Below are positions 54,884-63,671 of a DNA stretch of 64,000 nt, one piece after another (positions within the stretch are counted from its first letter, which is position 1; every line of letters begins with the position of its first letter). A program made the translations under genes and the position numbers. This DNA comes from an uncultured Collinsella sp. (GTDB lineage Bacteria > Actinomycetota > Coriobacteriia > Coriobacteriales > Coriobacteriaceae), in assembly GCA_958443265.1 (NCBI GenBank), contig CAUCKA010000004.1, forward strand, positions 1 through 64,000. Reading direction: 5' to 3'. The notes beneath the pieces are model-generated. The model worked only from the letters and a program-made list of their open reading frames with translations, was not told the origin of the DNA and made no database searches.

Positions 54884-55864
54884 TTATTCGTCCAGAGCGG
54901 AAAGGTCGATACCCAGAGCCTCGGCCATCTCGTCGTTCTTGACGACGACCAGGTCCTTGCTCGAGAGGTGCTTGATCGGCATATCCTCGGGCTTGGCCTC
55001 GCCCTTCAGGATCTTAACGGCCATCTCGCCCGCGGCGTAGCCCAGGTCCTTATAGTTGATGGAGAGGGTGAACAGGCCGCCGGCCATGCACATGCCTTCC
55101 TCGCCGGTCACGAAGGGGAGCTTGTTCTCCTTGCAAATCTGGCCGACCTGCGAAGCGCCCGCGGCGATGGTGTTGTCGGTGGGGGAGTAGAGTGCGTCGA
55201 CCTTGCCCACGGCAGACTCGACGACGGACTGGATCTCGTTGGAGCTCGAGACGGTGAAGTCGGTGTGCTCCAGGCCCAGCTTGTCGAGCTCCTTCTTGGC
55301 GGCCTTGATCTGGACGTCGGAGTTGGACTCGGCGGTGCAGAAGAGCAGGCCGACCTTCTTTACGTCGGGCAAGACCTTCTGCATCATCTCGAGCTGCTCG
55401 GCGACCGGGGTGAGGTCGGAAGCGCCCGTGACGTTGGTGCCGGGCTTGTCGTTGTCCTGGACCAGGCCGGAGGCGGCGTAGTCGGTGATGGCGCAGCCAA
55501 CGATGGGGATATCGGCCGTAGCGCCGGCGGCAGCCTGCGCGGCGGGCGTGGCGATGGCATAGATCAGGTCGACGCCGTCGCCTACGAACTTGTCGGCAAT
55601 GGACTTACACGTGGACTGGTCGTTCTGGGCGTTCTTCTGGTCGATCTTGACCTTGAGACCGCTCTTCTTGATGGCCTTGACGAAGCCGTCGTTGGCGGCA
55701 TCGAGCGCGGAGTGCTCGGTGAGCTGCAGAACGCCGATGGTGTAGTCGGAACCGGCGGCAGCGGAGCCGGAACCAGAGTTGCCGCCGCATCCGGCGAGCG
55801 GAGCGAGCGCGAGCAGGCCAGCGGAGACAAGAAGGCTCCTGCGGCTGATGGTGATGTCCTTCAT
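54884..55864 (-). CDS. ABC importer substrate-binding lipoprotein (PF04392/TrpX-like)
   Basis: Extracytoplasmic binding protein of 326 residues. The signal peptide has a twin-arginine motif (ISRRSLL) and a lipobox LAGC with Cys near 26, so it may go through Tat and be lipid-anchored. The mature part is a two-lobed ABC sugar/DUF534-type protein (GVLQLTEHSALDAANDGF, GLLFCTAESNSDVQ). Related systems carry tryptophan, tyrosine or other small amines; the substrate here is unproven. GGGGGTAATGAT precedes ATG. The promoter lies between two inverted repeats. Confidence 0.88.
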   Translation of the reverse strand: MKDITISRRSLLVSAGLLALAPLAGCGGNSGSGSAAAGSDYTIGVLQLTEHSALDAANDGFVKAIKKSGLKVKIDQKNAQNDQSTCKSIADKFVGDGVDLIYAIATPAAQAAAGATADIPIVGCAITDYAASGLVQDNDKPGTNVTGASDLTPVAEQLEMMQKVLPDVKKVGLLFCTAESNSDVQIKAAKKELDKLGLEHTDFTVSSSNEIQSVVESAVGKVDALYSPTDNTIAAGASQVGQICKENKLPFVTGEEGMCMAGGLFTLSINYKDLGYAAGEMAVKILKGEAKPEDMPIKHLSSKDLVVVKNDEMAEALGIDLSALDE

Positions 55865-55878
55865 ATCATTACCCCCAG

Positions 55879-55954
55879 TGTAAAAATGGCTGGAAACACT
55901 GCACTAGGAAAAAGTGCAAGTGGGACTATAGTAACGCCGATGTCCATTTTTACA
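55879..55954 (-). promoter_or_regulatory. Binding-protein promoter flanked by an 11-bp inverted repeat
   Basis: TGTAAAAATGG (55879-55889) and CCATTTTTACA (55944-55954) flank the promoter. On the minus strand TTGTAA (-35) overlaps the second arm and TACTAT (-10, 55928-55933) lies 16 bases on. Looping between the two sites by a repressor is plausible. Confidence 0.5.
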
Positions 55955-56035
55955 ATAACCTGGCGGGTTTTTTAATACTGAACCGGATGGGCGGTGCTGA
56001 GGAACGACGGACGGTAACGGGGCTTACGCTGCGGC

Positions 56036-56824
56036 TTACGCTGCGGGCGCGGGGCTGTCTTCTTCGTCTAGCGCGGCAAAGAGTTTCTTGCCGTCGAGCA
56101 AACGCGTGCTGACGTTTCTCATGCGGCTGACCTCAACGGTGCGCAGGGTATCGTCGGCGCCTCGGGTGTTGTAGACCGTTCCCAGCAGATACGAGACGCC
56201 ATCGCGCTGCCTGATGGCAAAGGGCCGGACCGTCATCCGCACCACCTCGGTTTCGCCTCGGGTCAGGACGTTTGAGATATCAAAGCTGACAGTTGTTCCA
56301 TGGTCGATGGCCTGTTCGACGAGCTCGCACGTGTCGATACGCTTGGCGTGCGGACGCGCTGTCTTGATGGGCACGTCGTTGGCGGCCGGTGTCGGTTCGG
56401 GCATATCGAGATAGCCGCGAACATCGGCGCTCGCCATGGCGACCAGGTGCTGCGCCATGCTTTTTCGAATGGCTATGGGCGTCGATCGGTTGCGCATGAC
56501 CATGCCATGGAGCCGTATGATCTCCTCGTCAGCAAGCGGGCGGGTGAGGAGCCGATAGCCCACGCCGCGTTTATAGTCGATTTCGTATCCGGCGTGACGA
56601 AGTGCGGATATCGAGGTATAGATGCTGCGGCGTGCCGCCGAGATGGGCATGCGGGCGGGGTCGTCGGGATGGGCGAGGAGCTCGACCAGCTCGTCGGAAA
56701 GCAGCGCCTTGTCCTCGCCGGTGTTCTCGCTCAAAAGCTGCAGGATGCGTACGGCGCGATAGGCTGCCATCGAGGCGGAGCCCCTGGTCGTGGTCTCGTA
56801 GTTTTCAACAACGGCTTCGGTCAT
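56036..56824 (-). CDS. WYL-domain transcriptional regulator
   Basis: Regulator of 262 residues. The N-terminal winged HTH (about 15-95) includes RILQLLSENTGEDKALLSDEL and SIYTSISALRHAGYEI; the C-terminal region (about 150-250) is a WYL-type ligand domain (VRPFAIRQRDGVSYLLGTVYN). I use ATG 56824, about ten bases after AAAGGA; GTG 56833 is in frame. It lies beside the ABC importer and could control it (inference only). Confidence 0.8.
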   Translation of the reverse strand: MTEAVVENYETTTRGSASMAAYRAVRILQLLSENTGEDKALLSDELVELLAHPDDPARMPISAARRSIYTSISALRHAGYEIDYKRGVGYRLLTRPLADEEIIRLHGMVMRNRSTPIAIRKSMAQHLVAMASADVRGYLDMPEPTPAANDVPIKTARPHAKRIDTCELVEQAIDHGTTVSFDISNVLTRGETEVVRMTVRPFAIRQRDGVSYLLGTVYNTRGADDTLRTVEVSRMRNVSTRLLDGKKLFAALDEEDSPAPAA

Positions 56825-57000
56825 AGCGCCCACGTCCTTTCCGTTTTGGGTGGCGACGGTATGGAGCCTAGGATGCGTAGCTTTCCCAGGGGTGCAGGGC
56901 GCTCTGGGCGGTCAGTAGCCGTCGGCAAACGGCGGGTCGGGTTTTCAACAACCCTGCCTAACTGACCAAAACCTTGCCAAAAGCTTGACGGATGCTGTTG

Positions 57001-57033
57001 AAAAAAGCGCCTCTCGGCTTGCCGAGAGGCGCT
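57001..57033 (-). terminator. Terminator after asnS
   Basis: GCGCCTCTCGGC/GCCGAGAGGCGC with a 2-4 nt loop; on the minus strand followed by TTTTTTC. Confidence 0.9.
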
Positions 57034-57073
57034 GGCGTGATGCGCTGGAACGCGTTTGGTGGCGCTATGGCGA

Positions 57074-58477
57074 TTAGAAATCGGCGTTACCCACGGTGCG
57101 CGGGTGCGGCAGGACGTCGCGGATGTTGCCCACGCCGGTGAGGTACATCACCAAGCGCTCGAAGCCCAGACCGTAGCCGGCGTGCTTGCAGGAACCGTAG
57201 CGGCGCAGGTCAAGGTAGTACTTGTACTGCTCGGGATTCATACCCAGGTCCTTGATGCGGGCCTCGAGCAGATCCAGGCGCTCCTCGCGCTGGGAGCCGC
57301 CGATAATCTCGCCGATGCCCGGAACCAGGCAGTCGGCGGCGGCGACGGTCTTGCCGTCCTCGTTCATGCGCATGTAGAAGGCCTTGATCTCGGCCGGGTA
57401 GTCGGTTACGAAGGTCGGGCGTTTAAAGTGCTCCTCGGTCAGGAAACGCTCGTGCTCGGTCTGCAGGTCAATGCCCCAGCTCACGGGATAGTCAAACTTG
57501 TGACCGGCGGCGACGGCCTGCTCCAGGATTTCGACGGCCTCGGTATAGGTGACGCGGGCAAAGTCGGAGTTGGCGACATGGTCCAGGCGCTCGAGCAGAC
57601 CCTTGTCTACAAACTTGTTGAGCATATTGAGCTCGTCGGGGCAGGTGGCCATGACGTCCTTGAGGACGTACTTGAGCATGGCCTCAGCGTTGTCCATGTA
57701 GTCGTTGAGGTCGGCGAAGGCCATTTCGGGCTCGATCATCCAAAACTCGGCGGCATGGCGCGTGGTGTTGGAGTTTTCGGCGCGGAAGGTGGGGCCAAAG
57801 GTGTACACGTCGCCAAAGGCCATGGCGAAGTTTTCGGCATTGAGCTGGCCGGAAACGGTGAGGCTCGCATGCTTGCCAAAGAAGTCCTGACTCCAGTCGA
57901 CCTCGCCGGCCTCGGTGAGGGGCGGGTTTTTGGGGTCGAGCGTGGTCACGCGGAACATCTCGCCGGCGCCCTCGCAGTCACTCGTGGTGATGATGGGGGT
58001 GTTGACGTAGACAAAGCCCTGCTCCTGAAAGAAGCGGTGGATAGCGGCAGCCGCGACAGAGCGGATGCGGAACACGGCGCGGAACAGGTTGGTGCGCGGG
58101 CGCAGGTGCTGCTGGGTGCGCAGGAACTCGACGGTTGCGCGCTTTTTCTGCAGCGGGTAATCCGGGGCGCTCGTGCCCTCGACCTCGATGGAGGTGGCAG
58201 AAAGCTCGAAGGGCTGGGGCGCATCGGGGGTCAGCTTGACGGTGCCGGTGCAGATGAGGGCGGCCGAGACGTTTTGGTGGGCGATCTCGTCGTAGTTGTC
58301 GAGTGCCTCGCGGTTCATGACGACCTGCAGGTCGCGGAAGCAGCTGCCGTCGTTGAGTGTAACGAAGCCAAAGTTCTTCATGTCGCGGACGGACTTGACC
58401 CAGCCGGCAACGGTGACGGTTTGGCCACCGAGCGACTCGGCATCGGCATAGAGCTGCGCGATTTTGGTGCGGTTCAC
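57074..58477 (-). CDS. asnS: Asparaginyl-tRNA synthetase
   Basis: Class IIb enzyme charging tRNA-Asn, 467 residues. OB-fold anticodon domain (VAGWVKSVRDMKNFGF), motif 2 FRAENSNTTRHAAEFWMIE and motif 3 GYGLGFERLVMYLTGV are present. The start is either GTG 58477, with GGGAGG four bases upstream, or ATG 58489, which contains that ribosome site; I prefer GTG. The open frame extends to 58771 without ribosome signals. With asnB in this window, the cell does not depend only on transamidation for Asn-tRNA. Confidence 0.94.
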   Translation of the reverse strand: MNRTKIAQLYADAESLGGQTVTVAGWVKSVRDMKNFGFVTLNDGSCFRDLQVVMNREALDNYDEIAHQNVSAALICTGTVKLTPDAPQPFELSATSIEVEGTSAPDYPLQKKRATVEFLRTQQHLRPRTNLFRAVFRIRSVAAAAIHRFFQEQGFVYVNTPIITTSDCEGAGEMFRVTTLDPKNPPLTEAGEVDWSQDFFGKHASLTVSGQLNAENFAMAFGDVYTFGPTFRAENSNTTRHAAEFWMIEPEMAFADLNDYMDNAEAMLKYVLKDVMATCPDELNMLNKFVDKGLLERLDHVANSDFARVTYTEAVEILEQAVAAGHKFDYPVSWGIDLQTEHERFLTEEHFKRPTFVTDYPAEIKAFYMRMNEDGKTVAAADCLVPGIGEIIGGSQREERLDLLEARIKDLGMNPEQYKYYLDLRRYGSCKHAGYGLGFERLVMYLTGVGNIRDVLPHPRTVGNADF

Positions 58478-58613
58478 GTATCCTCCCATAACGGTTGTAC
58501 GGATTATTTCCAAACAATTAACCATTCTAACCCGCGAGTGGGGGCGTAGCAAAACATCGGGTGTGATGTATGGGCGTGCCGTGGGCACCGCGCAAGCGCC
58601 GATTTTGCGGTGC

Positions 58614-60548
58614 CTAGTGCCCGCAGATGGCTTGGCGTATGAGGGCAGCGTAGGTGTCGATTCCCGCCTGGGTGAGGTGCGTGCCGTCGTCGACAAGGTA
58701 TTCGCTGTGGCCCTCTGAGGTGCCGTTCCAGTCGATGACGCCGGCGTTGTCGTTTTGGGCGCAGACGTCACGAATTGTCTGGTTATTGCGGTCCTGTAGC
58801 TCGAGCGGTACGCGCACGGTCACAAAGTAGATGGGCTTGCCGCCCACGGCATTAATCACGTCCTGCACCTGCTGGGGGTCGCGGATGAGGCCGTTGGTGC
58901 CAAGCGCGCAGATGACCACACTCGGGTCGTAGTTGGCGCTGTCCTGCGCGTAGACATCCTGGAAGGTGTAGAACTGGCGGCTCACCACGCCGTCGATGTA
59001 GGCGTTGGGAAGCGCCGCCTGAATACCGGACTGTGCGCCCGCAGTGACTGAGTCGCCGATCATGAGCACGCGGGCATCGCAGGTTCCGGCTGCCTCGTCG
59101 TAGGTAAAGCTCTTCCAGTCCAAGTTCTTGGGGACTTTTTCGGCGATAGGCCCTTCTTTGGGTTTTTGCTTGGTGGCGTCATCGGATGCGGTGTCGCTGG
59201 GCTGGGGATCTTTACCGGATGCGGGCTCGGCGCCCTTGTTGTTGGCTCCGTTGTCCTGGGACGAGGTCGCGTTCTGGGCAAGCTCGGGACGGAGCTGCTC
59301 GGCGCGGGCGGTGGCGATGCCTGCCCAGTCAAGCGGCGCGAAGGCAAGTGCGGCGACGCATGCGGCGCCAAGCGCGGGGAGCACCATGGCGGGCGCGAGG
59401 ACGTGTTTTCTTGCCGTGCTGTCCTGTTGGGCCGGCTTGTGGGACCAAGGGCGTTCGACGAGGCGATAGAAAACCTCGGCTACCGCAAGAATCAGTACAA
59501 GCTGTAATACCTGCTCCCACCAGGCGATGCGGGTAGTGCGGGTTGCGGGGTTCATAAGAAGCAGTAGGGGATAGTGCACCAGATAAACCGAGAACGAGCG
59601 CTGGCCCAGCCAGACGAGCGGCTTGACCGACAACAGACGACGCACGATGCACTCCGTATTCTGCACGCAGATGATGAGGAGTCCGGTGGCGAGGGCAAAC
59701 AGCAAAAAGCCGCCGCGGTAGAGCCAAGCGCTCTCTCCGGTCAGCATGAGTGCGCCGGCTATAACGGCAACGAGCCACGCGATAGAAATCGCGTTGACCT
59801 TTGAGATGCCCTTGTTGGCGCCGGGGGTATGGATGTCACCGCTCAGCATCTCGCGCAGACGCGGCGCGGCGATGGCGGCTAAGGCTCCGCATAGAAGCTC
59901 GGCGGCACGGGCGTCGGTTCCGTAGTAGACGCGCGATGTGTCGGCGGTGGGATTAAACATGAGGACCATGGCTGCCGTCGATACAAGCGCGAATGCGATT
60001 GTGATGCCGATGGCGGTGTTGCGCGACCTGGTTTTGCCGCACAGTGCCATAAGGATGACCGGCCATACCAGATAGAACTGCATAGTGACAGCGCAGAACC
60101 ACAGGTGCGTGAGCGGCGAGGGGAGTCCCGCGGCGGCGAAATACGAGACGTTGCGGAAGATGTAGAACCAGTTGCTCAAAAAGAGTGCCGATGGCAGGGT
60201 GTCCTGCTGCACCTTAGGGAGTAGGCTCGGGGCCGCGATGTAGGTGGCGACGGCGGTAAACGCGATGGTCACGACGATCGGCGGCATCATGCGCGCAATG
60301 CGGCGGCAGATATAGCGCGGATACGAGAATCCGTCGCGTGCCGTGGCTCGCATAATGCTTTTGGTGGCGAGATAGCCACTCAGCGTAAAGAAGAGTGTAA
60401 CGCCCAAAAAACCGCCGGTCAGGCGGCTGGGGCGAAGGTGATATAGGACGACGCCGGCGATGGCGAGGGCGCGGAGCCCGTCGAGCGCGACGATGCGTTG
60501 GTTGCGTTGAGGCGCGGCATGTGCGGCGCCCGTGGGTGTGTTTTGCAT
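58614..60548 (-). CDS. Acyltransferase 3 membrane protein with C-terminal SGNH domain
   Basis: Cell-surface O-acyltransferase of the OafA/YrhL type, 644 residues. Ten transmembrane helices occupy about 15-385, starting RIVALDGLRALAIAGVVLYHL, where the His of the catalytic motif is. A low-complexity linker (about 420-475, Gln/Asn/Pro/Lys) leads to an extracytoplasmic SGNH esterase-like domain with MIGDSVTAG (Ser), ALGTNG (Asn) and DGTHLT (Asp-His). Likely acetylates peptidoglycan or a surface polysaccharide, as OatA does. GGAGGAAG precedes ATG. Confidence 0.9.
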   Translation of the reverse strand: MQNTPTGAAHAAPQRNQRIVALDGLRALAIAGVVLYHLRPSRLTGGFLGVTLFFTLSGYLATKSIMRATARDGFSYPRYICRRIARMMPPIVVTIAFTAVATYIAAPSLLPKVQQDTLPSALFLSNWFYIFRNVSYFAAAGLPSPLTHLWFCAVTMQFYLVWPVILMALCGKTRSRNTAIGITIAFALVSTAAMVLMFNPTADTSRVYYGTDARAAELLCGALAAIAAPRLREMLSGDIHTPGANKGISKVNAISIAWLVAVIAGALMLTGESAWLYRGGFLLFALATGLLIICVQNTECIVRRLLSVKPLVWLGQRSFSVYLVHYPLLLLMNPATRTTRIAWWEQVLQLVLILAVAEVFYRLVERPWSHKPAQQDSTARKHVLAPAMVLPALGAACVAALAFAPLDWAGIATARAEQLRPELAQNATSSQDNGANNKGAEPASGKDPQPSDTASDDATKQKPKEGPIAEKVPKNLDWKSFTYDEAAGTCDARVLMIGDSVTAGAQSGIQAALPNAYIDGVVSRQFYTFQDVYAQDSANYDPSVVICALGTNGLIRDPQQVQDVINAVGGKPIYFVTVRVPLELQDRNNQTIRDVCAQNDNAGVIDWNGTSEGHSEYLVDDGTHLTQAGIDTYAALIRQAICGH

Positions 60549-60690
60549 CGATCTTCCTCCAATGTCGACCTAGCAGTCTAGCGCTCTGCGCGGACAAAGG
60601 AAGGGGGTTCGTGCGGTTGAACAACATGCCGCGGGACGATGTCTCGCTACGCAAAAGCCGCACCTGCGTTGATGCTCAGCTGCCTATATA

Positions 60691-60700
60691 GAAACGTTTC
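60691..60700. promoter_or_regulatory. GAAACGTTTC palindrome, site 1
   Basis: Perfect 10-bp palindrome between the acyltransferase and EIIA genes, inside a larger hairpin (GCCTATATAG...CTCTACATAGGC). It matches the core of LacI/CcpA-type operators and is identical to site 2. Confidence 0.4.
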
Positions 60701-60782
60701 AGAACCTCTACATAGGCAAAAACAACAACACAGATGCGGCAAAGATGCACGGGTGGTTGAGCCTTTATGCGATGATGCTCGG

Positions 60783-61346
60783 CTACTTGGTCTTGGCAAC
60801 CAGCAGCGGATCGCCAAGCTTGACGAGCGGGTTGCCACCGATAAGCGTGCCGGACTCGCCAACATGGTCGATGCTCTTGAGGCGGTCGAGCTCAGAGACG
60901 ATGACGGTCACGATGTCCTCGTGGCCGGCGGCCTTAATGGCGTCGCGGTCGAAGCTGATGAGCGGCTGGCCGGCCTTGACCACATCGCCCATCTCGACAA
61001 AGCGGGCAAAACCCTTGCCGTTCATTTCCACGGTGCCCAGGCCAACATGGATGAACACACGAAGACCGTCCTCGGTGATCATGCCGATGGAGTGGTTGGT
61101 GACGGTGGTGGCGCCGATACGGCCATTGGCGGGGGCGTAAATGGTGCCGGTAATGGGCTCGATGCCATAGCCCTGGCCGAGCATGCCCGAGGCGATGGTC
61201 TCGTCGGGAACCTCACTCAGATTGACGAGCACGCCGTTGACGGGAGCGTAGATGACGCCTTCGCGGGTGGCGAAGCTTGCTGCGGGCGGAACGGACGCCT
61301 CGCCCGACGAAGTGAACGTGGACTTGAGCGAATCGAGCAGACCCAT
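60783..61346 (-). CDS. crr: PTS glucose-type EIIA component
   Basis: Soluble phosphocarrier of 187 residues, glucose-family EIIA. The active-site His is in VFIHVGLGTVEMNGKGF, and GVIYAPVNGVLVNLSEVPDETIASGMLGQGYGIEP is the family N-terminal pattern. It ends DPLLVAKTK. I start at ATG 61346, after GGAGGC; the longer open frame has no ribosome site. It stands alone and could serve the EIIA-less beta-glucoside EIIBC at 36.7 kb. A GAAACGTTTC palindrome lies 51 bases upstream of the start. Confidence 0.9.
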   Translation of the reverse strand: MGLLDSLKSTFTSSGEASVPPAASFATREGVIYAPVNGVLVNLSEVPDETIASGMLGQGYGIEPITGTIYAPANGRIGATTVTNHSIGMITEDGLRVFIHVGLGTVEMNGKGFARFVEMGDVVKAGQPLISFDRDAIKAAGHEDIVTVIVSELDRLKSIDHVGESGTLIGGNPLVKLGDPLLVAKTK

Positions 61347-61396
61347 AGATGCCTCCAACGTATCAGGCGCGCATGTTGCACGCGTGTGGTTTGCCG

Positions 61397-61406
61397 GAAA
61401 CGTTTC
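61397..61406. promoter_or_regulatory. GAAACGTTTC palindrome, site 2 (EIIA promoter region)
   Basis: Same palindrome as 60691-60700, in the context CCGGAAACGTTTCG, upstream of the EIIA gene; a further GTTTCC follows. A LacI-family or CcpA-type carbon regulator is the likely binder. Confidence 0.5.
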
Positions 61407-61592
61407 GTACGTGTTTCCCAGCACGGTCAGCGCCCCTATTTTACGCTGCCTAACGATACCTCTGAACAGCGATTTTGTGATATATCAGTTGAAGGCCAAC
61501 TTATTGCGGGGGTGTTTCTGCGCCGCGGGCTCAAGTGGGGTACGCTAAGGTGCGAAAAACGAGTGCGCACGAATCGCACGGAAGGAGCACCT

Positions 61593-62495
61593 ATGATTAT
61601 TGAGAACCATGCGCTGTGGGGCGAGGAACCGACCGAGGATTATCCGGCGACGTTTACGTATCTGGGTGCCGAGCCGCTGCCCGACAAGCCCAATGGCCGC
61701 CGCCCCGCGGTGATTATCTGCGGCGGAGGCGGGTTTACGCATATCGCTCCGCACGAGCAGGACCCGGTGGCGTTTGCATTTTTGGACCGTGGCTACCAGG
61801 CCTTTGTGCTCAACTATGTGACGAGCGCCACGGGCGACGTGAGCTTTCCACACCCGCAGGCGGACCTCGCCAAGATGATCGCTACCGTGCGCGCCAACGC
61901 CGACGAGTGGCATGTCGATCCCAAGCGCGTGTGCATCGTGGGCTTCTCGGCGGGCGGCATGATTTGCGCCTCGTTGGCAACGCAGTGGAAGACCGGACCC
62001 TTCGCGGGCCTTGCCGGGGCTCGTCCGGAGGATATTCGTCCCGACGCCGTGGTGCTGGGCTATCCGTTGCTTGACCTTGCCTATGTGCGCGATATGCAGA
62101 CGCGCGACCCGCGCATCGACCTGCGCGTGCCCAAGACGGGTGGCAAGACGGGGCGCGATTTGCTCAACGACTATCTGTCGATGGTGACGGGCGGCGAGGC
62201 GACCGATGAGCACTTGACCGACATTTGCCCTACCACGCACGTTTCGCGCCAGATGCCCCCGACCTTTGTGTGGGGCGTTTCGGACGACAAGACGGCGCCG
62301 GTCGCGCAGGTCTACCCGTTTGCGCAGCGCATGGCCGAGGAGGGCGTTGCATGCGAGATGCACGTCTTTGACCAGGGTGGCCACGGCCTTTCGCTCGGCA
62401 ACGCCAATACCGCGGTCGACAACGAGGACAAGCAGGTTTCCGTCCGTCCCTGGATTCGCCTAGCCTTCCGCTTCCTGGAGCGCCACGGGTTTTAG
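61593..62495 (+). CDS. Alpha/beta hydrolase (acetylesterase/xylanase-esterase type)
   Basis: Cytosolic serine esterase of 300 residues with no signal peptide. The oxyanion segment is IICGGGGFTHIAPHEQ, the nucleophile Ser is in GFSAGGM near 119, the acid in VWGVSDDKTAPVAQ and the His in DQGGHGLSLG. This is the BD-FAE/Axe-like branch that removes acetyl groups from sugars. ATG 61593 follows AAGGAG by six bases; the open frame continues far upstream but only as an antisense shadow of the EIIA gene. Composite hairpin elements follow its stop. Confidence 0.9.
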   Translation: MIIENHALWGEEPTEDYPATFTYLGAEPLPDKPNGRRPAVIICGGGGFTHIAPHEQDPVAFAFLDRGYQAFVLNYVTSATGDVSFPHPQADLAKMIATVRANADEWHVDPKRVCIVGFSAGGMICASLATQWKTGPFAGLAGARPEDIRPDAVVLGYPLLDLAYVRDMQTRDPRIDLRVPKTGGKTGRDLLNDYLSMVTGGEATDEHLTDICPTTHVSRQMPPTFVWGVSDDKTAPVAQVYPFAQRMAEEGVACEMHVFDQGGHGLSLGNANTAVDNEDKQVSVRPWIRLAFRFLERHGF

Positions 62496-62522
62496 TTACG
62501 GCGTTTTACCAAACGCCGTAAC
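62496..62522 (+). repeat. Small hairpin at hydrolase 3' end, first half of composite element
   Basis: TTACGGCGTTT/AAACGCCGTAA with a 4-nt loop. Same position and outline as 12353-12377 after lysS. Confidence 0.7.
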
Positions 62523-62541
62523 CACTTGACGCTGCAAGCCC

Positions 62542-62632
62542 GCCAGGGCGGCAATCTGCCTTTCAACTTCGGCGGCATGACCAGAAGGTCAATGCCGCCT
62601 CGTTTCAAGGCACCTTGCTCGCTCTGGCGGGC
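62542..62632 (+). repeat. ~100-nt multi-stem element, copy 4
   Basis: Outer stem AGCCCGCCAG/CTGGCGGGCT, second stem GCAA-TCT-GCCTT with AAGGC-ACC-TTGC, unpaired TTCAACTTC and CGTTTC, inner stem GGCGGCAT-GACC/GGTC-ATGCCGCC with loop AGAA. Its loop and internal-loop bases match copy 1 although most stem bases differ. The 62496-62766 gap has no gene. Confidence 0.8.
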
Positions 62633-62766
62633 TTTCGCTGTCGGCATCAAAATATCGGCGTTGTCTTGGCTGCCAAAAGAATGATCCCTCGGGGACGGGG
62701 GGAACGGATCAGTTTGGGCGGTGCTGGCACCAAGGTTTAAGACCGGCGTCGTCCCTTGTTGCTCTC

Positions 62767-63417
62767 CTACCAAACGGTGAACTGGGCGTTTTCTGTGTTC
62801 CAATGGACATCGCGAACGTAGTCGCGCACGCCCGTCGCATCTCGTGCTTCGAACAACTCAAGAATATGAGCATGTTCGTTGTTGGCTTTATTGAGCAGTT
62901 CGCACGCCGTCTCCTGGTCGACAGTCTCGTAATCGCGCTTGATAAAGCAGCGCTCGAGCTGTGAGATCATATCGCGCAGACGGTCGTTGCCGCAGCGGTT
63001 GAAGTACGTCAGATGAAAGTCTCGCTGGATGTCGTCGTACTTTCGGATGAGACCGCCTTGGATCGCGAGGTCCATAGAGCCGACGAGAAATTTCAGCTGC
63101 GTAATGTCATCGTCGGTTAGGTTCGGACAGGCGAGATACGCGGCCTGCCCATCGAGCGGCCCCATAATCTCAAAGACTTCAACGGCGTTTTGCTGATCGA
63201 ACCCACGGACGCGGAAACCGCGGCGGGGGAGATTGTCCAGATAGCCGTCGCTTGCGAGCTGGATGAGCGCTTCGCGAACCGGCGTGCGCGACACGCCCAT
63301 GGCATCGCAGATCGCTTGCTCGCTCAGCCGGTCGCCGGCGGACAACTCGCCGGCGTCAATACGGCTCGAAATATAGTCGTATACGTGGTCCTTCAGGGGC
63401 CTTCTGAGCGTTTCCAT
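62767..63417 (-). CDS. GntR-family regulator (FadR/FCD subfamily)
   Basis: Transcription regulator of 216 residues. Winged HTH at about 8-72 (LKDHVYDYISSRIDAGELSAGDRLSE, then MGVSRTPVREALIQLASDGYL) and an all-helical FCD ligand domain (about 80-205) with the metal-binding His in FHLTYF and NNEHAHILEL. AAGGAA lies ahead of ATG. It is divergent from the dimethylargininase gene, and the intergenic region carries a FadR-type TTGTATACAA palindrome, so it probably regulates that gene. Confidence 0.9.
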   Translation of the reverse strand: METLRRPLKDHVYDYISSRIDAGELSAGDRLSEQAICDAMGVSRTPVREALIQLASDGYLDNLPRRGFRVRGFDQQNAVEVFEIMGPLDGQAAYLACPNLTDDDITQLKFLVGSMDLAIQGGLIRKYDDIQRDFHLTYFNRCGNDRLRDMISQLERCFIKRDYETVDQETACELLNKANNEHAHILELFEARDATGVRDYVRDVHWNTENAQFTVW

Positions 63418-63562
63418 GAGCTTAAGTTCCTTAACTGTATATTTCTAAAATTTATACGTTTCGCTTGAATAGCTCAATTGAATTATAGAACGAACAGCTA
63501 AATCGTACTATTTTGCGCCGATGCGTAAGAATACGTTCACCGATGAATATCTACCATTCATG

Positions 63563-63574
63563 ATTGTATACAAT
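63563..63574. promoter_or_regulatory. FadR/GntR-type operator
   Basis: ATTGTATACAAT, a perfect 12-bp palindrome matching the TNGTNNNACNA pattern of this family, in the divergent region between the regulator and the dimethylargininase gene. Confidence 0.6.
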
Positions 63575-63671
63575 ATACAAAACAAGAAAACTGCCCTAAG
63601 ATATAGACATCGAAAGGAAGGCGGGCGTGAAGAAGTCCCGCTCTCTGCTAAGAGATCCAAGGAGGATCATC

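Noticed and set aside
60639..61592. Upstream extension of the hydrolase frame by more than 300 codons.
   Set aside because: It is antisense to the EIIA gene and intergenic DNA; the hydrolase has a clear ribosome site and family start at 61593.
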